18,368 nt of DNA. Source: Desulfuromonas sp. (lineage in GTDB: Bacteria > Desulfobacterota > Desulfuromonadia > Desulfuromonadales > SZUA-401). Under the pieces are notes generated by a model, which saw only the letters and a program-made list of their open reading frames with translations, had not been told where the DNA came from and did not search any database. Location: the NCBI GenBank assembly GCA_002869605.1, contig PKUI01000083.1, forward strand, positions 1 through 18,368. Direction: 5' to 3'. Both the position numbers and the translations under genes were made by a program. This document shows positions 1-7,464 of this stretch, one piece after another. The stretch's first letter is position 1. Each line of letters opens with the position of its first letter.

Positions 1-420
1 ATCGGCCAGCAGCTTCCCCTGATATCGCACTACGCCGCTCAGGCTGCCGGCATAGTCGCTGGCATAGGCCCTGCGCGTTTCGGGGTGCACTGCAACCGCC
101 TGCAGACCGGCCCACAGGGGCTCGCTGCCGACCTGGACCGGGTTGAAACCACAGAAAGCGAACAGGCCACGCTGCGGGTCGCGAGCGGTCAGGACATATA
201 TCCCTTCCGGCAGCTCGAGGCGGTAGCTTCCTTCGGCGTCGCTCGCCGCCGAAACCGCGGCCGGTCCAACGGAGAGGTCGTAGCCACGGTACGCGGCAAC
301 CTGCACCCCAGCAAGCGGCTCACCGTCCAACACCAGCCGCCCTTCGACCAGGCCGGCCAGCGCCGTCGTCGGCTGCAGGGCCACAAGCGTCAGCAAACCG
401 GCAAGTAGCCGCCTGCTCAC
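1..420 (-). CDS. Secreted carboxypeptidase-regulatory-like domain protein (partial, 3' end off window)
   Basis: This gene starts with GTG at 420, whose GTGA overlaps the TGA stop of the beta-helix gene upstream, and runs off the left edge after 140 codons. The N-terminus is a signal peptide (basic MSRR, hydrophobic core, ALA cleavage site near residue 22). Residues 24-112 form one transthyretin-like/CPD-reg domain: VEGRLVLDGEPLAGVQV opens it, then SDAEGSYRLELPEGIYVLTAR (about residues 60-80). A second unit begins near residue 127 (LSGVVRYQGKLL). Its closest visible relative is the CPD protein at 1762-2802, including the phenylalanine-cysteine motif before the strand ending in PV.V. Such domains are structural or adhesive rather than catalytic. 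Specific function unknown. The family call is firm; the C-terminus is not seen. Confidence 0.85.
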   Translation of the reverse strand, partial: MSRRLLAGLLTLVALQPTTALAGLVEGRLVLDGEPLAGVQVAAYRGYDLSVGPAAVSAASDAEGSYRLELPEGIYVLTARDPQRGLFAFCGFNPVQVGSEPLWAGLQAVAVHPETRRAYASDYAGSLSGVVRYQGKLLAD

Positions 421-1778
421 GGTCCAACACCCTTCACCGGCTGCTTGAGCCACGGTGCGTAGCGGATCACATCAAGGGCATAGTCCCCTTTGCCGAAGCC
501 GGGGTAGCTGACCGTCGGCTTGTCACGGCGATCGTAAAACATCGGCAGGTTGACATCCGGACCAGCCTTCTCCAGGGCGGCGTTCTGTGCCCCCCACCAG
601 TTGCCACTGACATCGACGTAGTCGTTGAACTGCTCCGGTGCCTGGGCAAGCAGGGGGTTGCGGCTGTTGCGTGCACTGGCCTGTTCCTGCACCAGACGTT
701 TTGAACCGGAACGTTTCTCCCAGTCGGCGCTCTGGTAGATACCGAGCTTGACCCCCATGGAATTATCAAGGAAATGGTTGTTACGTACCTGAGGATAAGA
801 ACTGTAGTCGACAAACAGCGCAAGCTCGTTCCCGGAGATCAGGTTCTTCTCGATCTGCGCGTTCGACTTGCGGTTGAGGTAGATGGCGGTCTTGCTGCCA
901 CGGATCAGGTTATGCGCCACCACTGCGGAGCCAAACTGGTCGTTGCGGATCGCCTCGTCGTTGTCGAAGAAGCGGTTGTTCACCACCGTTGGGTAGGCGA
1001 AGGAGTAGTTGACCACCCCCTTGCCGTTCTTCTTGAAGAGGTTTTTTTCGATCAGCGGACTGTTCTTGGTCTGGCTGCAGTAAAGCCCGATCTCGTTACC
1101 GATGAAACGGTTGCCGCGCAGCGGATCGGGGTAGGGCTGCACAATACCGACCCCCTGCTTGTTGTTCTCGAAGCGATTATTCTCGATCAGACCGCGGGCG
1201 CTGTTGGAAGCGACGACCGCCGAGACGCTGTGCTTCTCGAAGCGATTGCCACGGATCGTCGGTGACGAGCGCATCTCGTTGTCGATACCGATCTCGTTGG
1301 CGACAAAACGGTTGTTCTCGACCAGCGGCGACGCCTCGCGCAGCAACCGCAAGGCGATCTTGCAGTTGCGAAACTCGCTCTCGGCGATCCGCGGACCTGT
1401 CGCGATCATTGACACCGCGTGCTGTGCGGAGTTGAAGTGGGCGTAACGTATCGTGCTCCCCTGCTCCGCTTCGATGAACTCGATCCCCTCCCAGCCGGAG
1501 ACCGTCTCAAAGCGCACCGGCTGCTGCGCGCTCCCCGCCACCACCAGTTTGCCGAGCACCAGCAGCTTGCTGTTGGGGAGTTCGGCACGTACAGTGCTTC
1601 CTGCGGCGATGGTCAGACACGCCCCCTTGTCGACCTGCAACGGGCCGGAGAGGGTCACCTCCCCGCTCCAGTGGGTATCGCGGGAGATCCGCTCCAGCGA
1701 CCCGGCCAGCAGCGGCGACGCCGCCCCGAGCAGGCCAATTAGCAACATCGTAACCATGCGTTTAACGCCGTTGAACAT
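417..1778 (-). CDS. Secreted right-handed parallel beta-helix protein (PbH1/NosD-like repeats)
   Basis: A 453-residue protein with a signal peptide (residues 1-26, ending in SPLLAG). Residues 30-115 hold the N-terminal cap common to this family (HWSGEVTLSGPLQVDKGACLTI, then GWEGIEF). About nine helix rungs follow from residue 150 to 345, marked by NNRF..N..G motifs spaced 22-24 residues apart. After the rungs come a charged segment beginning YQSADWEK (349-355) and a GNWWG motif (392-396), then YDRRDKP and a tail ending APWLKQP. I chose ATG at 1778 because it lies 9 nt after a strong AAGGAGGT; a TTG at 1781 is an in-frame alternative. The start overlaps the end of the upstream CPD gene by 17 nt, which implies translational coupling. 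Likely periplasmic or extracellular, binding ligand or polymer unknown. NosD-type copper-maturation function is not supported by any nos neighbours. Confidence 0.88.
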   Translation of the reverse strand: MFNGVKRMVTMLLIGLLGAASPLLAGSLERISRDTHWSGEVTLSGPLQVDKGACLTIAAGSTVRAELPNSKLLVLGKLVVAGSAQQPVRFETVSGWEGIEFIEAEQGSTIRYAHFNSAQHAVSMIATGPRIAESEFRNCKIALRLLREASPLVENNRFVANEIGIDNEMRSSPTIRGNRFEKHSVSAVVASNSARGLIENNRFENNKQGVGIVQPYPDPLRGNRFIGNEIGLYCSQTKNSPLIEKNLFKKNGKGVVNYSFAYPTVVNNRFFDNDEAIRNDQFGSAVVAHNLIRGSKTAIYLNRKSNAQIEKNLISGNELALFVDYSSYPQVRNNHFLDNSMGVKLGIYQSADWEKRSGSKRLVQEQASARNSRNPLLAQAPEQFNDYVDVSGNWWGAQNAALEKAGPDVNLPMFYDRRDKPTVSYPGFGKGDYALDVIRYAPWLKQPVKGVGP

Positions 1779-2802
1779 CAATGGTCACCTCCTTGAGCTC
1801 TACACCTTCCTTGACCTGGATCGGCCGCCCCTGTTCACCGCCGTAGCGACCGTAATACTCCCCCGGCGCTGCCGGGCCACCGAACGATTCGCGCGCCACC
1901 AGGTAGTAGGTGCCGGCGAGATCGACCGGCAGCACGAAGCGCCCCTCGGCATCGGCCGGCGGCGAGAAGAACGCCGGAGTCCCGGTCATCGCGGCTTCAT
2001 GGTAGGCGAACACTCGCACCCCGGGCGCGGGCTCCCCTGCTGCGGTCCGGATGTGGCCACGGAGTTCCTGTACCGGGGCGATCTCCTCCCCCTCGAGCAT
2101 CGACAGGCGGGTAATCGCCTCGATCCTGACCTCGCGCGACTCACCCTGTTTAACCGTGACCGGGTTGCCGAAGTAATAGTTGAAGTAGTCACCGACCTCG
2201 ATCGGTCCGAAACGCCCCCCCTTGGCGCGCTTGCGCGCCAGCAGGTAGTAGTCCCCCGGCGGCAGACGCAGGCGGAAGCTCCCCTTCTCCACCGGCACGA
2301 TGGTGTACCCCGGCCCCTTGAAGCCATCGGCGGCGCTCTTGTAAACATACAGGTAAACCCGCTCGAGCGGCTGATCGAGGTAGCTGACCTCGCCGTAGAG
2401 ACCGGTGAAACTCCCCTTTGCAGGGTCCGCTTGTTGCGGGATGCGGATCAGATTGAAACCGACGTTGCTGAAGTGCCCGTTGCGCACCCGCACCGGCGCC
2501 CCGCTGTAGTAGCAAAAATGCCTGCCGGGCTGCGGGTCACCGTCAAAATCCTGGGCGGTCAGGTAGTACTGTCCGGGAGGGAGTTCGAGTGTATAGGTGC
2601 CGTCGAGGGCGCTCGCCGGCGAGGTCGCTACAGACTTGCCGGCAGCGATATCCTCGACGCTGCGGTAAGCGCGCACCTCGACATCGGGCACCAGCACCCC
2701 ACGCCAGGCGGCGCGCCCCTGAATGCCGGTGGTAACGGCGGCGGATGCAAGCAGCGGCCACAACAGGCCAATCACGATCACCGCGATGCTCTTGATTCTC
2801 AT
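1762..2802 (-). CDS. Secreted protein with three carboxypeptidase-regulatory-like (transthyretin-type) domains
   Basis: A 346-residue protein with a signal peptide (MRIK, hydrophobic stretch, cleavage near LASAA at 18-22). It is built of three homologous units at about 25-120, 133-232 and 246-344. Each has a beta-strand opening (GIQGRAAW, GLYGEVSY, ELRGHIRT), a core G.(Y/F).L.LP.G.YYL.AR and a C-terminal strand such as YYFGNPVTVKQGE. This is the CarboxypepD_reg-like/B-sandwich fold; no catalytic residues are expected. ATG at 2802 overlaps the TGA of the beta-helix gene upstream (ATGA). It sits between two beta-helix genes and resembles the CPD lipoprotein at 3986-5053 unit for unit, especially in the third unit (AR(E/S).FGGP..PGE). 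Role inferred as envelope or surface structure; ligand unknown. Confidence 0.87.
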   Translation of the reverse strand: MRIKSIAVIVIGLLWPLLASAAVTTGIQGRAAWRGVLVPDVEVRAYRSVEDIAAGKSVATSPASALDGTYTLELPPGQYYLTAQDFDGDPQPGRHFCYYSGAPVRVRNGHFSNVGFNLIRIPQQADPAKGSFTGLYGEVSYLDQPLERVYLYVYKSAADGFKGPGYTIVPVEKGSFRLRLPPGDYYLLARKRAKGGRFGPIEVGDYFNYYFGNPVTVKQGESREVRIEAITRLSMLEGEEIAPVQELRGHIRTAAGEPAPGVRVFAYHEAAMTGTPAFFSPPADAEGRFVLPVDLAGTYYLVARESFGGPAAPGEYYGRYGGEQGRPIQVKEGVELKEVTIDVQRR

Positions 2803-3986
2803 CGGTTCCCCTTATACTGCGACTGCTCGTGCCAGTCCGCAAAATCGACCCGGTCGAGCGGATAGCTCACGCCCTCCTCCTCGAACTGCGGACGGTCGCG
2901 GCCGTCGTCGATGAAGCTCGGGTTACACGCCCCCTCAACCGTCTGCAACTCGTGCGTTCCTGCCACGCCCCACCAGTTGCCACGGGCATTGACCAAACCA
3001 TCGAGATCACGGGCACGCCGCTGTTCCTCGTTGACCTGGGAACTCTTCTGTCCGCCAAAGGCTCCCTGGCGGGAAACCTCCTGGGCGCGGGCGGCAGCCC
3101 CGCGTTGTTTCTCCCACTCGGCCGACTGGTACTCGAGGCGCAGCGCTATGCCGTTAGCGTCGAAGTCGTTCCCCGAGATCTGCGGGTAGGAAGAGAACGA
3201 CACCAGTAGCCCCAGATCGTTTTGCGCAAAACGGTTGCCGCTGACCCGGGCGTCGCTGCGGCGGTAGAGCTTGAGCCCGGTGCGGTTGTTTTCGAAACGG
3301 TTAGCGATCAGCTCCGGCAGCGCCGCACGATCGACCAGCACGCCGAGTTCGTTGTCGTCAAACGTGCACGCCTCGATCACCGGAGTCGCACCGTAGTGAC
3401 TTACCGCCAGACCGGTCGCGTTCCGTTCGAAGTGGTTGTGGGTAAAGGTCGTGGGGGACGAATGATGAATGTAGACCCCGTAACGACCGTTGGCCACAAA
3501 GAGACAGTTCTCGATCTGCGGTGTGGAGTCGTCCTTGATAAACAGGCCGACCTTGTTGTTGTTTTCGAAGCGGCTGTTGCGGATCGATGCCCGGCTCTTC
3601 TGCTTGAGTTCAATCCCGATGCCGTTATCCTTCAGTGTCACCCCCTCGAGTTGCGGCTCGCCGCCACCGATAAAAATGCCGGTACGGGCGCCGCGGATGG
3701 TGACATTGACCAGGCGGGTCGTCGCATCGGCCTGCTTCAGTTTCAGACCGTCCCAGCCCTGCCCCCGGAAACGGCAATCGTCCGCCACCAGTCTCCCTGC
3801 GATCTCGAGCCCGCCGCGCGAAAATACGATGGAACTGCCCGGCTCCACTCGCAAGGTTGCTCCCTTCTCGACCCGCACCGTCTCCTTGAAGTGGAGTTCC
3901 CCCTTCCAGCGGACCTCACCCTGAAGGGTCACGCCCCATACCGGCGTCGCCAGCAGGCAGAGCGTGACCATCAGCAGCGCGCGCAT
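2799..3986 (-). CDS. Secreted right-handed parallel beta-helix protein (PbH1 repeats)
   Basis: A 395-residue protein with a signal peptide (ALLMVTLCLLATPVWG). The N-terminal cap (RWKGELHFKETVRVEKGATL, then GWDGLKL) is followed by rungs of about 23 residues from roughly 95 to 285, with N.RFENN..G and NHFERNATG motifs. YQSAEWEK (286-293) introduces a polar, charged, probably helical insert, then RGNWWG (335-340), DDGRDRP and a tail. The layout is the same as in the beta-helix protein at 417-1778, so the two are probably paralogues. GTG at 3989 would give a GTGA overlap with the upstream stop; I prefer ATG at 3986 (TGATG, 7 nt after GGGAGG). No polysaccharide-lyase active site could be identified, so an enzymatic role is not claimed. 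Confidence 0.87.
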   Translation of the reverse strand: MRALLMVTLCLLATPVWGVTLQGEVRWKGELHFKETVRVEKGATLRVEPGSSIVFSRGGLEIAGRLVADDCRFRGQGWDGLKLKQADATTRLVNVTIRGARTGIFIGGGEPQLEGVTLKDNGIGIELKQKSRASIRNSRFENNNKVGLFIKDDSTPQIENCLFVANGRYGVYIHHSSPTTFTHNHFERNATGLAVSHYGATPVIEACTFDDNELGVLVDRAALPELIANRFENNRTGLKLYRRSDARVSGNRFAQNDLGLLVSFSSYPQISGNDFDANGIALRLEYQSAEWEKQRGAAARAQEVSRQGAFGGQKSSQVNEEQRRARDLDGLVNARGNWWGVAGTHELQTVEGACNPSFIDDGRDRPQFEEEGVSYPLDRVDFADWHEQSQYKGNR

Positions 3987-5053
3987 CACCAGACCTCCCG
4001 CACAGTCAGCTCATCGAGATCGCGCCGCTCGCCGTCAGCGAGCCGGACACCGTGATCGGCCTGACCGTCCCAGGTGCCAACCTGCTCGCCCGGTTCGAGC
4101 GGGCCGCCGAAGGCGCTGCGCGCGCCGATGTACCAGGTGCCGCCCTGGGGCAGGTTGACCACGAAACGACCATCGTCGCCGGTCGCCGCCGAGATCACCG
4201 TCGGTTTGCCGACCATGCGGCTGTCGAGGTAGGCGTAGACATAGATGCCGTGTGCCGGGCGACCATCCTCGTCGATGGCCTGGCCGTGCAGGCGGGTGTC
4301 GGTGGCGACAAACTTCCCCTCGCCGTGCCGCTCGCTGAAACGCTCGGCATCGACCGTCCTGAGCGGAAACGGACCGAGCTGCAGTGTCTCGCCACGCGTC
4401 GCCCTGACCGGGTTGCCGGGATAGAGACCGTTGAGATCTCCGGGGCGCGGCTCTCCGATACGCGCGCCGTCGGCCCGCTTGCGCGCGGTGAGGTAGAAAT
4501 CGCCGGCCGGCAGCGGGATCCTGAAGCTGCCATCCGCTTCGACCCGCAGTGCAGCGGCATAGGAGGGGCCGACCAGGCCGAGCACCGGCTCGGTGTAGAC
4601 GTAGACCCAGGCACCGTCGATGGCACAGGCCGCGCTGCTGAGGCGCCCGACGACGAAGGTCTCCGGTTCAGGGACCAGCTCGCCGCCGAGTCCCATCTCG
4701 CGCAGCTCGAACGGCGCCAGTTCCGTCATCTTGTCGATTACCGCAACCGGGTTGGCGGGGCTCTCGCCCATCAGCATCCGTGCGCGTTCGCCGTCCTGGA
4801 GCTTCTTCCTGGCGATCACGAAGTAACGCCCCGTGGGGAGCGTTACGCGGTAGTCTCCCTGCGCATCGCTGGTCGCGACGCTGAACGGTGCGGTGGAGCG
4901 ATCCTTCTCCTGTTTGAGGTAGATCTCGACCGCGACCCCGGAGAGCGGCTGCCCGTCGAACAGGATCGTCCCCTCGATGCCACTTTCCCCGCCGGTGCAG
5001 GAGCAGGTCAACAGCACCAGCAGCAAGCCGAGATGTCTGAGTCGTGAAATCAT
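3986..5053 (-). CDS. Putative lipoprotein with three carboxypeptidase-regulatory-like domains
   Basis: A 355-residue protein. The N-terminus (MISRLRHLGLLLVLLTCSC) is a hydrophobic export signal ending in Cys17 and Cys19; either could be lipidated, but the box is not a classical LAGC, so the lipoprotein call is moderate. Three CPD/transthyretin-like units follow at about 24-118, 134-234 and 253-352. Their cores are DYRVTLPTGRYFVIARKK, SFRIPLPAGDFYLTARKR and RFVVNLPQGGTWYIGARS. The middle unit has LYPGNPVRATRGE, matching YYFGNPVTVKQGE in the paralogue at 1762-2802. ATG at 5053 overlaps the TGA of the membrane-protein gene upstream, with GGGAGA 6 nt before it. First of the alternating CPD/beta-helix series. 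Function unknown. Confidence 0.86.
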   Translation of the reverse strand: MISRLRHLGLLLVLLTCSCTGGESGIEGTILFDGQPLSGVAVEIYLKQEKDRSTAPFSVATSDAQGDYRVTLPTGRYFVIARKKLQDGERARMLMGESPANPVAVIDKMTELAPFELREMGLGGELVPEPETFVVGRLSSAACAIDGAWVYVYTEPVLGLVGPSYAAALRVEADGSFRIPLPAGDFYLTARKRADGARIGEPRPGDLNGLYPGNPVRATRGETLQLGPFPLRTVDAERFSERHGEGKFVATDTRLHGQAIDEDGRPAHGIYVYAYLDSRMVGKPTVISAATGDDGRFVVNLPQGGTWYIGARSAFGGPLEPGEQVGTWDGQADHGVRLADGERRDLDELTVREVW

Positions 5054-7464
5054 GCCGTTCTCCCGGTCAGGGCCGCCCCCAGCGCCAGCAGGTAGAGCAC
5101 GCCGCCGACCACCAGGGTGAGGTTGAATCCGAAGTTCATCGCCACCACCGCCGCCAGCAGGGCACCGAGGACGCTGGTTGCGCTGTTGATCCCCCAGCTC
5201 CAGGGGACCGCCGACTGGTCGCGGTGAAAATGGCGCATGCCCAAGGGGAGCGGCAGCCCAAGCAGCAGCCCGAGCGGCGCCAGCAGCAGCACCGCCAGCA
5301 GAGCCCGTGCCAGCAACGGCAAGCCCATCCAGCTCGCCAGCAGCGGTGGCAGTCCGAGCAGATACACGATAAGGAGCAAAAGCAATGCCAACACGCCACG
5401 TCGCAGCAGGCGTCGCTCACCACCCTGTGCGCAGCGATCTGCCACCAGGCTGCCGCAGCCGGTGAAGATCAGTAGCGCGAACAGCACCACCGCCAGGGCG
5501 TAGATCGGGTGACCAAGAAACAGGGTAAAGCGTCGCAGCAGGCCGATCTCAAGAAACATGAAACCGAGCCCGATGGCGGCGAAGTAACCAAGCCGCTGTA
5601 CGGTGCCGCGCTCCTTCAGCGCCGTGCGCTTGAACAGCAGCAGCGGCCCGAGCATGAACAGCGCCACCAGCCCGGAGACCGCCAGCAGCAGGTTGCGCAA
5701 GATCAGGATGGCGCGATCCTCGAACGGAGACTTGTCGGGGAAGGTGAACAACTGCAGAAAGTCACCCGGCTTGAGCATGTAATAGAAGAACGGCTGGTTG
5801 TCGCTGGTCGGCGTAATATCAAAGGGGAAGCCGGCGTAGAACCCACTGCTGCCGCGACTGGCGATCAGCTGATGATACGGATCGTCACCACTGCGCTGGT
5901 CCGGCAGATAGACCACCGAAAAATCCTTCGCGATGGCCTGCTCGCGCAGCTGAGCGATCTCGGTGGCCGTGAACGGCGAGCGTTTGAGCATGAAGTTGGC
6001 CAGCCCGCGCTCGCGGATCACCGCGATATGCGCGCCGGGGTCATCAACCCCGAGCTGCGTCAGCAGCCCGATGCCGAGGGAGACCAGACGCAGGCTCTCG
6101 CGTTCGAAGATGAAGCGAGAGATCGACAGGATGCCACCCTCATTCAGGTGCCGCCAGTAGTCATCGAACGCCTCGAGGGTGTAGAGGTTATTCTCCGAGA
6201 GGGTAAAGGCGCCGGCGGCCGGCGGCATGCGTCCGAACACCGCCGAAGCCTGAATCACGTCGTAGTGCTCGTCGCTGCGATGCACGAAGTGACGCCCCTC
6301 GGCGACCACCGCGGTCACCTCGGGGCGGCGGTAGAGCTCGCCGGTGAAGGAGCCGAACTCGTCGTTGACCGCCTGCACGATCAGCGGGTTGACCTCTACC
6401 GCGGTGACATGCGCGGCACCCGAAGCGAGCGCGGCGCGTACGTCCTTGCCGCCACCGGGGCCGATCACCAGCACCTGCGGTTCGGTTTTCAGCAGGTACG
6501 GCAGCGAGATCACGTTGTCGCGGAAGAAATCGGCGTGCTGCGTATCACCGGCGCGGTAGAGGGTGGTGTAGCCGGTGTCGTCGACAACCATGCCGAGCTG
6601 CTCGGGAATCGGACCGCGGTAGGTGCGCGACAGCCCCCAGGCGCGCTCCATCTCCTGGCTCTGCGAGGGGTAGACCGCAACCCGCGAGAAGGAATTCCAG
6701 GCGCTCCAGTACAGGTTCGGCTCGTAGCGCCCGCGCACGAAGCGGATCTCGGCGAAGTCGGTGGCCAGGTTGCCGAGTGCCAGCGCCACCAGCACCAACG
6801 CGACGACGCCTCGCCGCACGGGACGCACCGGCTCGAAGCACCAGGCCGCGGCGACGCCGCACAATGCGATCAGCGGCAGGGCGCTGATGCCGCCGACCAG
6901 CTTGAGCAGGAGGATGATGCCGAGGCAACCACTGCCGGCGCCGAGCAGGTCCCAGAAGTAGAGGCGCCCGATCTGCTTGACATAACGGGAGAAGAGCAGG
7001 GTCAGCGCCAGTCCGCCGAAAAAGAACGGCAGCGCCGTCACCAGGTAGAGCACCACCAGCACCGGCAACAGGCCGGCGGGTAGCCCCACCCCCTCGAAAC
7101 CCTGCTGAAACGGCTGGTAGAACGGCTGGTGAAAGGTCGAGAGCACCTTGAAGGCAAGATGCGGGGCGGCCCGAAAGAGTACGAAGATGCCGAAGAACAG
7201 CGCCAGCGACAGTGCGAACAGGCTGCAGGAGCCGGCGACGCGCCGCTCGGTCGCCTCGGGCGGGAACCACTGCGGGCGGATGTAGACCAGCAGCGCCGCG
7301 ACTCCCATGCCGAACAGCGCCAGCGAGATCGCCATCGAGGCGAAGTGATACCACATCAGCACCGAGAAGACCCGGGTCAACGCCAGCTCGTACATCAATA
7401 TGCCGGCGCAGAGCAGGAAAATGCCGAGTCCCTGGCGGTTTGTCGATATGGACTCGCGGATCAC
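5050..7464 (-). CDS. Polytopic membrane protein with spermidine-synthase-like SAM-binding domain
   Basis: An 804-residue protein starting at GTG 7464, whose GTGA overlaps the stop of the upstream lipoprotein and follows GGAGGG. The frame stays open further upstream, but that part is only the other gene read out of frame. Hydrophobic segments occupy about 12-62, 80-98, 130-158, 172-210 and 217-235. A soluble Rossmann domain spans about 290-560, with VLVIGPGGGKD (331-341) as the nucleotide loop and AVEVNP (355-360) as the acidic strand end. Six or so further membrane segments complete the C-terminus. This is the membrane-fused spermine/spermidine synthase-like family. Where polyamine synthases have the catalytic D(S/T).DP motif, this protein reads YDVIQASAVFGRMPP, so aminopropyl transfer is doubtful. 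It may modify an envelope substrate; that is inference. Confidence 0.85.
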   Translation of the reverse strand: MIRESISTNRQGLGIFLLCAGILMYELALTRVFSVLMWYHFASMAISLALFGMGVAALLVYIRPQWFPPEATERRVAGSCSLFALSLALFFGIFVLFRAAPHLAFKVLSTFHQPFYQPFQQGFEGVGLPAGLLPVLVVLYLVTALPFFFGGLALTLLFSRYVKQIGRLYFWDLLGAGSGCLGIILLLKLVGGISALPLIALCGVAAAWCFEPVRPVRRGVVALVLVALALGNLATDFAEIRFVRGRYEPNLYWSAWNSFSRVAVYPSQSQEMERAWGLSRTYRGPIPEQLGMVVDDTGYTTLYRAGDTQHADFFRDNVISLPYLLKTEPQVLVIGPGGGKDVRAALASGAAHVTAVEVNPLIVQAVNDEFGSFTGELYRRPEVTAVVAEGRHFVHRSDEHYDVIQASAVFGRMPPAAGAFTLSENNLYTLEAFDDYWRHLNEGGILSISRFIFERESLRLVSLGIGLLTQLGVDDPGAHIAVIRERGLANFMLKRSPFTATEIAQLREQAIAKDFSVVYLPDQRSGDDPYHQLIASRGSSGFYAGFPFDITPTSDNQPFFYYMLKPGDFLQLFTFPDKSPFEDRAILILRNLLLAVSGLVALFMLGPLLLFKRTALKERGTVQRLGYFAAIGLGFMFLEIGLLRRFTLFLGHPIYALAVVLFALLIFTGCGSLVADRCAQGGERRLLRRGVLALLLLLIVYLLGLPPLLASWMGLPLLARALLAVLLLAPLGLLLGLPLPLGMRHFHRDQSAVPWSWGINSATSVLGALLAAVVAMNFGFNLTLVVGGVLYLLALGAALTGRTA

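Noticed and set aside
417..1778. Assignment of the beta-helix protein as NosD, the nitrous-oxide reductase maturation factor
   Set aside because: The similarity is only the shared PbH1 repeat fold. No nosZ, nosF, nosY or nosL gene is nearby.
1453..2865. Long plus-strand open frame opposite the CPD and beta-helix genes
   Set aside because: It is antisense to two genes with clear signal peptides and repeat domains, has no recognisable domain and is explained by high GC content.
5509..7083. 524-codon plus-strand open frame opposite the membrane enzyme gene
   Set aside because: The translation is a Gln/His/Arg/Glu-rich shadow of hydrophobic codons on the other strand, with no family features.
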